Shown piece by piece: positions 17,320-26,493 of a stretch of 64,000 bases of DNA (within the stretch, counting starts at the first letter, position 1; each line of letters begins with the position of its first letter). The notes under the pieces are model-generated. The model was not told the origin of the DNA. It searched no databases and saw only the letters and a list, made by a program, of their open reading frames with translations. Made by a program: the position numbers and the translations under genes. Origin of the DNA: Paenibacillus sp. FSL R5-0490 (GTDB lineage Bacteria; Bacillota; Bacilli; Bacillales; Cytobacillaceae); NCBI RefSeq assembly GCF_001956215.1, contig NZ_MRTQ01000004.1, forward strand, positions 146,281-210,280, in the 5' to 3' direction.

Positions 17320-18717
17320 TTAATGATTAGCTAAATCATAGATCGCCCTCGCGTAAATGGCGGCTGCACTGCATAAATCATCAAGCTCAATGTATTCATC
17401 TTTCTGATGTGCGGTGTTTTCCTTTCCTGGAAAAACGGCGCCGAAGGCTACCCCGCTGTTTATGAAACGGGCATATGTGGCGCCGCCGGTTGTCAGAAGT
17501 TCGGCCTGTTCACCCGTTTCTTGTTCATAGGCTTTCTGCAGAATTTTGATAACAGGACTGTCATTTGGTACATGGTGTGGCTTTTTCTCTCTGATTTCCT
17601 CTACTTCAAAGCCGTATTTTAGAGTCGTTTCGCTTAGTTTTTCGATGGTTCTTAAGTACGGTGTATCAACGGGGCAGCGGACATTAAGAGCAACCATGCC
17701 TTCCAGATTTTGTGTGAAGCGGAAAATCCCCGGATTTACGGTGAGCGGTCCGGTGATCTCATCGGAAAATGAGATTCCTAATCTTTTCCCATAGTGATCA
17801 TCAGCGAGGCATTCAGAAACAAATGTTACGAATGGGTGCTGGACTTTCCCTGCTAAAAAGTGGGCCAGCTTGGCAGCTGCATTGATTCCTTCAAAAGGGT
17901 CCATCCCATGGGCAGATTTTCCAGTTAAGGCAAGTGAGAGTGTATCATTTGCCAATTCAGCTTCTGTTTCAAGGTCCTCCTGTTTGCCAAATGCGATGAA
18001 CGTTTCTTTAAGAGTTTCCAATCCAGTCCCGTTTACAAGTGCCATTGCTTTGTCAGGTACCATATTCCCTTTTTCACCGGCATAAAAGCTTCTTAAAGTA
18101 ATTGGGCCATGCTGCTCACCTGGCTTTTCTTTAAGCTTGAGGATCGCATTGATCTGCCCTTTCTCAGCGTGGATAATTGGAAATTCTGCATCAGGAGCAA
18201 AGCCTGTTAATGCTTCTGGCTCCATTTGCATATATCTTTTCATGCAGGACATGCCGCTTTCTTCATCCGTGCCGAAAATAATTCTTATTTTATGCTTTAA
18301 GGGTAAACCGCTTTCTTTGATGATTTTAAGAGCATAATAGGCAGCCATAGTGGGGCCTTTGTCATCTATTGCTCCCCGGGCATATAGCTTTCCGTTTCTG
18401 ATTTCAGGAGAAAAGGGATCGGATTCCCACTCTCCGGTGGCAGGAACCACGTCCAGATGACAGAGAATCGCAATATAATCTGTTGCTTCTTCAGGTCCCC
18501 ATTCAGCAAACCCGGCATAACCATCAATATTTTTTGTTCTAAACCCATCCCTCTCTGCCGTCTGAAGCATAAAATCCAGTGCTTCCTTAATGCCGCTCCC
18601 CATAGGTGCCTCTTCTGACTGGTCAGATAGATCTTTTACACTCTTTATAGAAAGCAGCTGGGATAATTCCTCTATTAATTCTTCTTTTCTATTAAAAACT
18701 TCCTGTTTCCAATCCAT
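17320..18717 (-). CDS. pepV: PepV-like M20 dipeptidase
   Basis: A 465-residue cytoplasmic zinc dipeptidase of peptidase family M20, which cleaves dipeptides with an unblocked N-terminus. The metal and catalytic residues are visible: CHLDVVP (first His and catalytic Asp), AIDDKGP (bridging Asp), GTDEESG (catalytic Glu and ligand Glu), APDAEFP (Asp ligand) and NTAHQKDE (C-terminal His). The large insertion with [11 protein letters not shown] is the PepV lid domain. GGGAGGAG precedes the ATG. The gene lies between the sigma-54 activator and the oligopeptide transport operon, which fits processing of imported peptides, although it is transcribed away from that operon. Confidence 0.92.
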   Translation of the reverse strand: MDWKQEVFNRKEELIEELSQLLSIKSVKDLSDQSEEAPMGSGIKEALDFMLQTAERDGFRTKNIDGYAGFAEWGPEEATDYIAILCHLDVVPATGEWESDPFSPEIRNGKLYARGAIDDKGPTMAAYYALKIIKESGLPLKHKIRIIFGTDEESGMSCMKRYMQMEPEALTGFAPDAEFPIIHAEKGQINAILKLKEKPGEQHGPITLRSFYAGEKGNMVPDKAMALVNGTGLETLKETFIAFGKQEDLETEAELANDTLSLALTGKSAHGMDPFEGINAAAKLAHFLAGKVQHPFVTFVSECLADDHYGKRLGISFSDEITGPLTVNPGIFRFTQNLEGMVALNVRCPVDTPYLRTIEKLSETTLKYGFEVEEIREKKPHHVPNDSPVIKILQKAYEQETGEQAELLTTGGATYARFINSGVAFGAVFPGKENTAHQKDEYIELDDLCSAAAIYARAIYDLANH

Positions 18718-18808
18718 TTATTTCTCCTCCCTAAATTCATACCTTCCTAATATGCAAGTAATATACCAAAACGATTGTTATGGAAAATCAGCATTGATAT
18801 AGAAAAGT

Positions 18809-18858
18809 GGTTACCCAATTAGGTTATAATCCCTATTAATCATTCAAACTGGGTAACC
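18809..18858. promoter_or_regulatory. Candidate enhancer pair for the sigma-54 activator
   Basis: GGTTACCCA at 18809-18817 and its exact inverse TGGGTAACC at 18850-18858. Each box is itself nearly palindromic (GGTTACC/GGTAACC). The centres are 41 bp apart, close to four helical turns, and lie 70-115 bp upstream of the -24/-12 promoter, the usual distance for an activator's upstream sites. Confidence 0.6.
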
Positions 18859-18920
18859 AATTAAACATTTAATTGACAGATTATTTCAAATAATGACAAT
18901 AAAAATGAGGATTTATAAAG

Positions 18921-18938
18921 TTGGCACACTACTTGCAT
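18921..18938 (+). promoter_or_regulatory. Sigma-54 (-24/-12) promoter of the oligopeptide operon
   Basis: TTGGCACACTACTTGCAT contains TGGCAC, five bases, then TTGCAT, a full match to the sigma-54 consensus TGGCAC-N5-TTGCW. Transcription should start near 18948, about 26 bases before the binding-protein gene. Confidence 0.88.
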
Positions 18939-18973
18939 AATTAATATTTATAAATTTCTAGGGGGTATAAAAA

Positions 18974-20635
18974 ATGAATGCTGCATGGAGAAAAAAGATT
19001 TCTATCCTGCTGATTGGACTTATGGTACTATTGGCCGGCTGTAATTTCAGCGGCAAATCTTCAACAGAACCAGCAAAGAATGAAGAAGGAGACAAGCAAG
19101 CAGAGCAGGCAGAAGGAAAAAGTGAGAATGTTCTTAACCTAAGCTTGGATAATGACATTCCCGATTTGAACCAAGTTAAAACAACAGATGCAATTTCATT
19201 TGCTGTTTTAAATAATGTAATGGAAGGTCTGTATCGCCTAGATGAAAACAATGAACCTCAGCCAGCTATGGCCGAGAGCTATGAAAAGTCTGAGGATGGG
19301 CTGACCTATACATTTACATTAAGAGAAGGCATTAAGTGGAGCAACGGAGATCCGGTTACAGCCAATGATTTCAAATATTCATGGCTGCGCTCCATGCACC
19401 CTGATACTGCAGGTGCGTATGCAAGCATTCTGACAGATTATATTAAAGGCGGAGCAGAGTTTGCGGCAGGTGAAGCTGAAGCAGATGCTGTTGCTATTGA
19501 AGTGAAGGATGACAAGACACTTGTAGTCGAGCTTGTTCAGCCGACACCATTCTTCCTTGGTCTTACAGCTTTCGTGACGTATTTCCCGCTTAATGAAAAA
19601 TTTGTTTCAGAGCAAGGTGACAAGTTTGCATTAACACATGATGCAATTCTGTATAACGGTCCGTTTGTCCTGACTGATTATGACCAGGCAAAGGGAGTAT
19701 CCATGGAAAAGAATCCAGAATACTGGGATAAAGAAACTGTAGCGCTTGAAAAAGTCAATATGAAAGTCATTAAGGAGCAAAGCACTGCCCTTAACCTGTA
19801 TGAAGCAGGCGAGCTTGATAAAGTATACCTGTCTTCAGCAGATGTAGACAGCTATAAAGATAGCCCCGAATTTAATACTGAAACAGAATTCAGAACTTAT
19901 TTTATCCAATTTAACCTTGGAAAAGAGCCGTTTCAGAATGAAAACATCCGTAAAGCGCTGCAATTGGGTTATGACCCTGATGTCCTGACAAGCGTGATCT
20001 TAAATAACGGATCGGAGCCTGCTTATGGACTGATTGCTACAGACATGGCCGGAGTTGATGGGAAATCCTTCCGCGAGCTTCAGGGAGATGTTATTAAACC
20101 TGACGTTGAAAAGGCGAAAGAGCTTTGGGCAAAGGGTGTAGAAGAGCTGGGGAAAACACCTGAAATTGAATTACTTATTTCTGATGACACCGTTGCGAAG
20201 GATACAGGAACATTCCTTCAAAGTGAATATAAAAAGAATTTAGGCATTGATATCAGTCTGGACACACAGCCTTACAGCGCCCGTCTTGACTCGATGAGAG
20301 CGGACGATTATCAAATGGCTGTTAACCGCTGGGGGGCAGATTACAATGATTCCATGACGTATTTGAATCTATGGGCAAATCCATCCAATCCTTTCTTCCG
20401 CGGAAATTATGTAAACGAGAAATATAAAGAATTAGTTAATTCGGCAGCTGAAGATGCTGATGATCAGTCCCGTATTGAAAAACTACTTGAAGCTGAAAAG
20501 CTGATTCTTGAAGATGGAGCACTTGGGCCGTTATACTACGATGGTTTATCATTCCTGCAAAAGCCTTACCTAAAAGGTTTGGTCACTCATCCATATGGAG
20601 CTTCACCAGATTTAAAATGGGCAACTGTTCAATAA
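18974..20635 (+). CDS. Oligopeptide ABC transporter, substrate-binding lipoprotein (OppA-like)
   Basis: A 553-residue lipoprotein of the SBP_bac_5 family. The signal peptide ends in the lipobox VLLAGC, so Cys23 or thereabouts anchors it to the membrane. Family landmarks are AMAESYEKSEDGLTYTFTLR and GIKWSNGDPVTANDFKYSW. GGGGG lies eight bases before the ATG. It is the first gene behind the sigma-54 promoter, followed by a strong hairpin and then two permeases, an asparaginase and a fused ATPase. The operon should import peptides, perhaps rich in Asn or Asp given the asparaginase, under the PrpR-type activator. Confidence 0.93.
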   Translation: MNAAWRKKISILLIGLMVLLAGCNFSGKSSTEPAKNEEGDKQAEQAEGKSENVLNLSLDNDIPDLNQVKTTDAISFAVLNNVMEGLYRLDENNEPQPAMAESYEKSEDGLTYTFTLREGIKWSNGDPVTANDFKYSWLRSMHPDTAGAYASILTDYIKGGAEFAAGEAEADAVAIEVKDDKTLVVELVQPTPFFLGLTAFVTYFPLNEKFVSEQGDKFALTHDAILYNGPFVLTDYDQAKGVSMEKNPEYWDKETVALEKVNMKVIKEQSTALNLYEAGELDKVYLSSADVDSYKDSPEFNTETEFRTYFIQFNLGKEPFQNENIRKALQLGYDPDVLTSVILNNGSEPAYGLIATDMAGVDGKSFRELQGDVIKPDVEKAKELWAKGVEELGKTPEIELLISDDTVAKDTGTFLQSEYKKNLGIDISLDTQPYSARLDSMRADDYQMAVNRWGADYNDSMTYLNLWANPSNPFFRGNYVNEKYKELVNSAAEDADDQSRIEKLLEAEKLILEDGALGPLYYDGLSFLQKPYLKGLVTHPYGASPDLKWATVQ

Positions 20636-20647
20636 GAAGGGTGAGCG

Positions 20648-20677
20648 GGGAGAGAAGGAGTTTCTCTCCCTGTTTTT
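20648..20677 (+). terminator. Intra-operon terminator after the binding-protein gene
   Basis: GGGAGAGAA and TTTCTCTCCC pair around GGAG and are followed by TGTTTTTT. It should make the binding protein more abundant than the membrane components. Confidence 0.85.
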
Positions 20678-20690
20678 TAAACCCCGTAAC

Positions 20691-20750
20691 TGTCCAGCTC
20701 CAGGCGCCATCGGTTCGGGATCATAAGCCGGCAGGCGGGAGCTTTGTGCA
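20691..20750. repeat. Bacillaceae-type GC-rich intergenic repeat
   Basis: TGTCCAGCTCCAGGCGCC, then a loop with CGGGATCATAAGCC, then GGCAGGCGGGAGCT. The ends pair (AGCTCC with GGGAGCT, GGCGCC-type arms), giving a REP-like hairpin. It resembles the TGTCTAGCT...TCATAAGCC repeats that I remember as scattered through many Bacillus genomes. It sits between the first and second genes of the oligopeptide operon. Confidence 0.55.
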
Positions 20751-20793
20751 TTTTCTTATTGAATAAACCCCGCAACTAGTGGAGGTGTGAAAA

Positions 20794-21729
20794 TTGAAAA
20801 AGTATCTTTTTTTTCGGGTCATTAATATTCTTATAACTTTATACATAATTGCCACGGCTACTTTCTTCTTAATGAAGCAGCTTCCAGGTTCACCTTTTGA
20901 TGAAGAAAGGCTTTCCAGTTTATCGGAAGAGCAAAGAATGGAGTTTTACGCGAAATATGGATTGGATAAACCCTTGCATGAGCAATACATCCTTTATTTA
21001 AAAAATCTGGTCCAAGGGGAAATGGGTGATTCCTTTTATTTTAAAGGACAAGATGTCAGTGATCTGATCGCCAGCCGTGTCGGCCCATCTGTCCTGCTTG
21101 GTTTCCAGGCTGTTTTGCTTGGATTTACTGTTGGGATTGTTCTGGGGATTATCGCAGCCTTTAAACACAATACGATGTGGGATTTTTCCACGATGCTTGT
21201 TGCTGTATTGGGTGTATCGGTTCCTAACTTTGTATTTGCCGCTCTTTTACAATATTATGTTGGCTTAAAAATGGGCCTTCTGCCGGTGGCATTTTGGGAG
21301 TCCTACTCAAGTTCTATCATGCCGACATTGTCATTGTCTCTTATTGTCATTGCCTTAATAGCCCGTTTTACGAGAAATGAAATGCTGGAGGTCCTTCAGC
21401 AGGACTATATGCTGACAGCAAGGGCAAAAGGGTTAAGCCAGTTCAAAGTCATCTATAAGCATGCAATTCGCAATGCTTTAATCCCGGTTATTACGATTCT
21501 AGGGCCTATTGTTGTCAGCTTATTGACGGGGTCATTAGTTATCGAAAATATTTTTGGGGTTCCGGGCATCGGCAGTCTCTTTGTAGATTCAATAAAAGTA
21601 AACGATTATACAACCATAATGGGGCTGACGCTTTTTTATAGCGCATTTTTTGTCCTGACGATGCTTGTCATCGATCTCATGTATGGCGTTATTGATCCGA
21701 GAATTCGCATTAGCGGGGCAAAGGAGTGA
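20794..21729 (+). CDS. Oligopeptide ABC transporter permease (OppB/DppB-like)
   Basis: A 311-residue inner-membrane permease with six predicted helices. The start is TTG at 20794, chosen because GGAGGTG (20781-20787) stands six bases before it and no ATG fits. The N-terminal signature LPGSPFDEERLS is typical of OppB/DppB proteins, and the EAA loop (LTARAKGLSQFKVIYKHAIRNALIP) docks the ATPase. It pairs with the next permease. Confidence 0.94.
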   Translation: MKKYLFFRVINILITLYIIATATFFLMKQLPGSPFDEERLSSLSEEQRMEFYAKYGLDKPLHEQYILYLKNLVQGEMGDSFYFKGQDVSDLIASRVGPSVLLGFQAVLLGFTVGIVLGIIAAFKHNTMWDFSTMLVAVLGVSVPNFVFAALLQYYVGLKMGLLPVAFWESYSSSIMPTLSLSLIVIALIARFTRNEMLEVLQQDYMLTARAKGLSQFKVIYKHAIRNALIPVITILGPIVVSLLTGSLVIENIFGVPGIGSLFVDSIKVNDYTTIMGLTLFYSAFFVLTMLVIDLMYGVIDPRIRISGAKE

Positions 21730-21734
21730 GTGAT

Positions 21735-22679
21735 ATGAAAAATGCTGAACCGCTTTTGAACGAAGAGGAATTATCTGATGATTTATTTGAAATAGCAGGC
21801 AGACGAGCGGAGGACAGTGAAAAAATAAACCGTCCGCCCTTATCAGCCTTCAAAGACAGCTGGATGAGGCTGAAAAAAAATAAAGGTGCGGTTATTAGTC
21901 TGGTCGTTTTATCTATTATTCTTCTGCTTGCGATCTTTGGCCCTTATATGAACGGTTATAAATATTATGAAACAGACTATTCTGTCGCTTATCAGCCCCC
22001 AAGCGGAGAGCACTGGCTTGGTACGGATAAGTTTGGCCGTGACCAGTGGACAAGGATTTGGGAAGGAACGCGAATTTCTTTATATATTGCTGTGCTTGCG
22101 GCATTTCTTGATCTCCTGATTGGGGTCACATATGGTGCCATTTCCGCTATGCTTGGCGGAAAAGTGGATAACGCCATGCAGCGTGTGATCGAAATCCTCG
22201 TAGGGATTCCGAATCTGATCATTATTATTCTATTAATCATGCTGATGAAACCAGGGATTTTTACCATTACGGTTGCGATGGTTATTACAGGCTGGGTAAA
22301 TATGGCGAGGCTTGTCCGGGCGCAAATTTTCAAACTAAAGGAACAGGAATTTGTACTGGCAGCCAGATCGCTTGGCTCGACGAATAAACGGCTTATTCTT
22401 CACCACTTGATTCCGAATGTGATGGGATTGATTGTCATCAATATGATGTTCACTATTCCATCGGCTATTTTTACAGAGGCGTTCCTAAGCTTTATCGGAC
22501 TTGGTCTGCAGGAGCCGCTGGCATCATTAGGAGTACTGATTAATGATGGATTTAAAGGGATGCGAAATCACTTCTATCTGCTGCTTTATCCTGCGATTGT
22601 GATTGTGGGCATTATGGTTAGCTTTAATATTTTAGCTGACGGCCTGCGGGATGCGCTCGATCCGAAAATGCGGAAATAG
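21735..22679 (+). CDS. Oligopeptide ABC transporter permease (OppC/DppC-like)
   Basis: A permease of about 314 residues with the OppC N-terminal domain, an HWLGTDKFGRD signature and the EAA loop LAARSLGSTNKRLILHHLIP. A GTG at 21726 overlaps the preceding stop codon, but AAGGAG at 21721-21726 gives normal spacing only to the ATG at 21735. Tight coupling to the upstream permease gene indicates translation from the same message. Confidence 0.93.
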   Translation: MKNAEPLLNEEELSDDLFEIAGRRAEDSEKINRPPLSAFKDSWMRLKKNKGAVISLVVLSIILLLAIFGPYMNGYKYYETDYSVAYQPPSGEHWLGTDKFGRDQWTRIWEGTRISLYIAVLAAFLDLLIGVTYGAISAMLGGKVDNAMQRVIEILVGIPNLIIIILLIMLMKPGIFTITVAMVITGWVNMARLVRAQIFKLKEQEFVLAARSLGSTNKRLILHHLIPNVMGLIVINMMFTIPSAIFTEAFLSFIGLGLQEPLASLGVLINDGFKGMRNHFYLLLYPAIVIVGIMVSFNILADGLRDALDPKMRK

Positions 22680-22711
22680 ACTTCAAGAATACTAGATTTG
22701 GAGAGGATAAT

Positions 22712-23740
22712 ATGGAAAATCCAATAGTGGTTTACCGTGGAACGTTCATGGAAAGCACGCATAATATCCATGTGGCCGTTGTGAATGGAAAGGGTGAGGT
22801 TCTCTATTCATACGGTGACCCGGGGAGGCTGACTTTTCCAAGGTCATCCATGAAGCCATTTCAGGCTGTGGCCGTTGTGGAAACAGGTGCGGCTGACCAA
22901 TATCAATATGAAGAAGCAGACCTTTCCCTTATTTGTGCGTCCCATAGCGGGGAGCATTTTCACAGAAGACGTGTCATGAGTATTTTGGGAAGAACCCATT
23001 TGGAGGAAGAAGCGCTGCAATGCGGCACCCATATTCCGCGGGATATGGAAAGCTACAACGAGCTTATCCGCAGCGGCGGGGAGCTCACGCCTGTTTTCAG
23101 CAATTGCTCAGGAAAGCATTCCGGGATGCTGACAGCCGTTGTCCATATGGGTGAGGATGTTGACAGTTACCGGGAAGTAACGCACCCGCATCAGCAGCGG
23201 ATTTTGGATGTGATTGAAGAGGTTTGCGGCTATCCGAAAGATCAGATCGAAATAAGTGTGGATGGCTGCGGTGTACCCGTTCACAGGCTTCCGCTGAAAC
23301 ATGCAGCGATGGGCTTTGCCAGGCTGGCTCAGCCTTTTGCCTGGAGTGAGGGGGAGCGCCCGCGTGCGCTTGAAAGAATACGGAAAGCCATGACGAAGCA
23401 CCCTGAAATGGTCGGCGGAACAGATCGATTTGATACAGACTTGATGAAAGCTTTTAATGGACGAATTGCTGCAAAAGCCGGAGCAGAAGGGGTTCAATGT
23501 CTGGGAGATGTGGAAACTGGCCTTGGAATCGCGATTAAGGTAGAGGACGGAAGTGCCCGTGCCGTGAGTGTAGCCACAATGGAAGTATTGAAGCAGCTCG
23601 GCATCGGGGATGAGCATATTTATCAGCAGTTGTCCGAATATGTGAATGCGCCGGTATTAAATGCCAGAAAAGATCGGATTGGACATATAGAAGCCAACTT
23701 TCAATTGGCAGCAGGAGAACGAATACTGACAGGAAGCTAA
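22712..23740 (+). CDS. Asparaginase, Rhizobium etli type II family
   Basis: A 342-residue protein of the Asparaginase_II family (PF06089), unrelated to the E. coli AnsA/AnsB fold. It carries the conserved FPRSSMKPFQA, CASHSGE, QCGTHIP and NCSGKHSGML motifs; these Ser, Lys and Cys residues form the active centre of the R. etli enzyme. It should hydrolyse asparagine to aspartate and ammonia in the cytoplasm. It lies inside the oligopeptide operon, between the permeases and the ATPase, so asparagine released from imported peptides, or nitrogen supply, is its likely job. GGAGAGG precedes the ATG. Confidence 0.85.
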   Translation: MENPIVVYRGTFMESTHNIHVAVVNGKGEVLYSYGDPGRLTFPRSSMKPFQAVAVVETGAADQYQYEEADLSLICASHSGEHFHRRRVMSILGRTHLEEEALQCGTHIPRDMESYNELIRSGGELTPVFSNCSGKHSGMLTAVVHMGEDVDSYREVTHPHQQRILDVIEEVCGYPKDQIEISVDGCGVPVHRLPLKHAAMGFARLAQPFAWSEGERPRALERIRKAMTKHPEMVGGTDRFDTDLMKAFNGRIAAKAGAEGVQCLGDVETGLGIAIKVEDGSARAVSVATMEVLKQLGIGDEHIYQQLSEYVNAPVLNARKDRIGHIEANFQLAAGERILTGS

Positions 23741-23759
23741 GGTAAAGGAGTGAGACGAT

Positions 23760-25775
23760 GTGGAAAAATTGCTTGAATTAAAAAATCTCCATGTTTCCTT
23801 TAGTACATATGCAGGCAAGGTACAGGCTGTAAGAGGGGTTAATTTATTTTTGAAAAAGGGAGAAACCCTGGCGATTGTAGGGGAATCCGGGTCAGGAAAG
23901 TCGGTCACCTCTAAAACGATTATGAAGCTTCTGCCGAGCAGCTCAGCCAAAATTGATGATGGGGAAATCCTTTTTGAAGGAAAAAACCTGGTTCATTACT
24001 CAGAAAAAGAAATGCAAAAAGTCAGAGGTTCCGAAATATCCATGATCTTTCAGGATCCAATGACTGCCCTGAACCCGACGATGACAATTGGGAACCAGAT
24101 CATTGAGAGTCTCATGACTCATCAGAAAATCGATAAAAAGCAATCTGCTCAGAAGGCTATTGATCTATTAAAGCTGGTAGGGATTCCGAATGCGGAAGTC
24201 CGGATCAAGCAGTATCCTCACCAATTCTCAGGCGGTATGAGACAGCGCGTCGTGATCGCGATCGCTTTAGCCTGCAATCCGAAAGTGCTGATTGCAGATG
24301 AACCCACAACAGCTCTGGATGTGACCATACAGGCGCAAATTTTAGATCTGATGAAAGATATTCAGAGAAAGATGGGTACATCCATCATTATCATCACGCA
24401 TGACCTGGGAGTAGTTGCAAATATTGCGGACAGGGTGGCGGTCATGTATGCGGGCAAAATTGTGGAGACCGGGACTGTAGAGGAAGTCTTTTACAAACCT
24501 CAGCACCCTTATACTTGGGGGCTTCTTGGCTCTATGCCGAATATGGAAACAAGAGATGAACTTGTGGCAATTCCCGGGACTCCTCCTGACCTTCTGAACC
24601 CGCCAAAAGGAGATGCTTTTGCAGAAAGAAATGAGTTTGCACTTAAGGTAGACTACTTGCGGGAACCGCCAATGTTTAAGCTGTCTGATACACATTATGC
24701 GGCTACATGGCTGCTTCATGGGAAAGCGCCCAAGGTCGAAAAACCAGCTGTTATAAATAAAAAGCGTATAGCTGCAGCAAAACCTGTGCAAAAGGCTCCG
24801 GATGTTAAGGAAGCAGTCCAGGAGCCGTTAGTTGAAATCAAAAACCTTAAGAAGTACTTTCATACAGGGAAAAGTGAGGTTTTAAAAGCAGTAGATAATT
24901 TATCCTTTACGGTTTATAAGGGTGAGACGCTTGGATTGGTTGGTGAATCCGGCTGCGGAAAATCAACAGCGGGAAGAACACTTATGCGTCTCTATGAAGC
25001 TACAGGCGGGGAAGTGCTTTTTCAAAACGAAAAGGTGCATGGCAAGAAGAGTCCGAAAGAATTACTTGAGTTTAACCGCAAAGTCCAGATGATCTTTCAG
25101 GATCCATATGCGTCCCTTAATCCGCGAAAAACAGTTGCGGATATTATCGCTGAAGGAATTGATATCCACGGGCTGGCATCAAGTAAGGAAGAGAGAAGAC
25201 AGAAGGTATATGAACTGCTCGAAACAGTTGGTCTGAACAAGGACCATGCCAATCGCTATCCGCATGAATTTTCCGGCGGACAGCGTCAGCGAATCGGGAT
25301 TGCCAGGGCACTTGCGGTTGAACCGGAATTTATTATTGCGGATGAACCAATTAGTGCATTGGACGTCTCGATTCAGGCCCAAGTGGTCAACCTGCTGAAA
25401 AAACTCCAGCGAGAACGGGGGCTGACGTATTTGTTTATCGCGCATGACTTATCCATGGTCAAGCATATCAGTGACCGGGTAGGTGTGATGTATCTTGGAA
25501 ATCTGGTTGAACTGGCATCATCGGATGATTTATATGATGAACCCCTTCATCCTTATACCCAGGCACTGCTGTCAGCTGTTCCCGTTCCGGATCCTGACAG
25601 GGAGAAAACAAGAGAGCGTATTGTCCTGGAAGGAGACCTGCCAAGTCCAAGTAATCCTCCAAGCGGATGCCGCTTTCGGACTCGCTGCCCGCATGCCGCA
25701 GAAATGTGCGCCAGCACTGTTCCAGTATGGAAAGAAGCTAAGCCGAACCATTGGGTGGCTTGCCATTTGTTCTAA
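23760..25775 (+). CDS. Fused OppD-OppF oligopeptide transporter ATPase
   Basis: A 671-residue protein with two complete ABC ATPase domains, which are usually separate genes. The first has Walker A GESGSGKS, signature FSGGMRQR and Walker B VLIADEPT. The second begins near residue 356, with [16 protein letters not shown] and FIIADEPI. The first domain is followed by a degenerate oligo_HPY segment, and the second by an intact one ending with [14 protein letters not shown], a motif typical of these ATPases. A linker of Ala, Lys and Val joins the halves. The GTG at 23760 is used, since the ATG two bases earlier runs into a stop. AAAGGAG lies nine bases upstream. It closes the operon and a terminator follows. 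Confidence 0.93.
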   Translation: MEKLLELKNLHVSFSTYAGKVQAVRGVNLFLKKGETLAIVGESGSGKSVTSKTIMKLLPSSSAKIDDGEILFEGKNLVHYSEKEMQKVRGSEISMIFQDPMTALNPTMTIGNQIIESLMTHQKIDKKQSAQKAIDLLKLVGIPNAEVRIKQYPHQFSGGMRQRVVIAIALACNPKVLIADEPTTALDVTIQAQILDLMKDIQRKMGTSIIIITHDLGVVANIADRVAVMYAGKIVETGTVEEVFYKPQHPYTWGLLGSMPNMETRDELVAIPGTPPDLLNPPKGDAFAERNEFALKVDYLREPPMFKLSDTHYAATWLLHGKAPKVEKPAVINKKRIAAAKPVQKAPDVKEAVQEPLVEIKNLKKYFHTGKSEVLKAVDNLSFTVYKGETLGLVGESGCGKSTAGRTLMRLYEATGGEVLFQNEKVHGKKSPKELLEFNRKVQMIFQDPYASLNPRKTVADIIAEGIDIHGLASSKEERRQKVYELLETVGLNKDHANRYPHEFSGGQRQRIGIARALAVEPEFIIADEPISALDVSIQAQVVNLLKKLQRERGLTYLFIAHDLSMVKHISDRVGVMYLGNLVELASSDDLYDEPLHPYTQALLSAVPVPDPDREKTRERIVLEGDLPSPSNPPSGCRFRTRCPHAAEMCASTVPVWKEAKPNHWVACHLF

Positions 25776-25791
25776 CTTGAATGATATATAA

Positions 25792-25823
25792 AATGCCGGG
25801 CCTGCGTGGCCGGCATTTTTCTG
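25792..25823 (+). terminator. Terminator of the oligopeptide operon
   Basis: AATGCCGG and CCGGCATT form the stem, followed by TTTTCTGTTG. Confidence 0.85.
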
Positions 25824-26151
25824 TTGTATTGGGGTTCAATACTCTTTTAAACCAAGTGGGAAATTATGAGAGATTGCACAGGGTACCGGGAAAGAACTTC
25901 TGCTTGGCAATTATGCTCAAATTCCAGAAGGAGATTCGGCAGAGTTGCTGGTTATGCGGCCTTATGAAGCAAGGATCTATAGAATTTTGAACAAGCGGTG
26001 AAATGATGAATGAACCTCTTGCATAGTATGAGTTATTCTTCCTAGTAAGCCGGAAAGCATGAGGACGGTTGAACCGTCCCCATGTTCACCTGAAATTGTC
26101 ACATTTATCTTAGGAAATTTGTTATATACTATAAAAGAGGAGGTGTGAATA
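25824..26151. other. Intergenic region with gene remnant and REP-like palindrome
   Basis: Apart from the GH13 remnant, it holds GGACGGTTGAACCGTCC at 26063-26079, a hairpin with a one-base centre. It resembles the GGGACGGTTC-type palindromes that are repeated in many Bacillus genomes. Confidence 0.5.
25870..26001 (+). pseudogene. Remnant of a GH13 alpha-glucosidase C-terminus
   Basis: Translating in the frame of 25891 gives KELLLGNYAQIPEGDSAE followed by LLVMRPYEARIYRIL and a stop at 25999. This is the typical C-terminal strand pattern of oligo-1,6-glucosidases and trehalose-6-phosphate hydrolases (LLxNY ... LRPYEARVY). Only about 36 codons survive; the sequence before them has stops in frame. 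I infer the tail of a deleted sugar hydrolase gene. Confidence 0.6.
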
Positions 26152-26493
26152 ATGAACGAAGCAAAAATGGAAAGTATGCTTGCCCAATTAATAAAAATGG
26201 TTGGCAGTCTTCAATCTGATATGCAGGAAATGAAAAAAGACCAGCAGGAAATGAAAAAAGACCAGCAAGAGATGAAAATAGAACAACTAGAAATGAAAAT
26301 AGAACAGCAAGAGATGAAGATCGAACAGCATGAGATGAAAAAAGATCTGCAGAAGCTGGAAACCAAAAGTGATCAGCGCCATCAAGAGATCTTAGAGCAC
26401 TTTAAAATCCTTGAAAGAGACCAGGATTTTATATGGGAGAAAACCGCTAGAAATGAAAGAGATATTGGCAATATTAAAAGACAGCTTCTTTGA
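26152..26493 (+). CDS. Small coiled-coil protein with heptad repeats
   Basis: A 113-residue protein of unknown function. From residue 24 it is built of seven-residue repeats of the form QEMKKDQ or QEMKIEQ, about seven in tandem, which will form a continuous coiled coil. The corresponding DNA is a 21-bp tandem repeat, so copy number may vary by slippage. The ends (AQLIKMVGSLQSDM and the last 40 residues with RHQEILEHFKILERDQDFIW) are not repetitive. It has no signal peptide or membrane segment. AGGAGGTG lies six bases before the ATG, a strong ribosome site that supports a real gene. Confidence 0.75.
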   Translation: MNEAKMESMLAQLIKMVGSLQSDMQEMKKDQQEMKKDQQEMKIEQLEMKIEQQEMKIEQHEMKKDLQKLETKSDQRHQEILEHFKILERDQDFIWEKTARNERDIGNIKRQLL

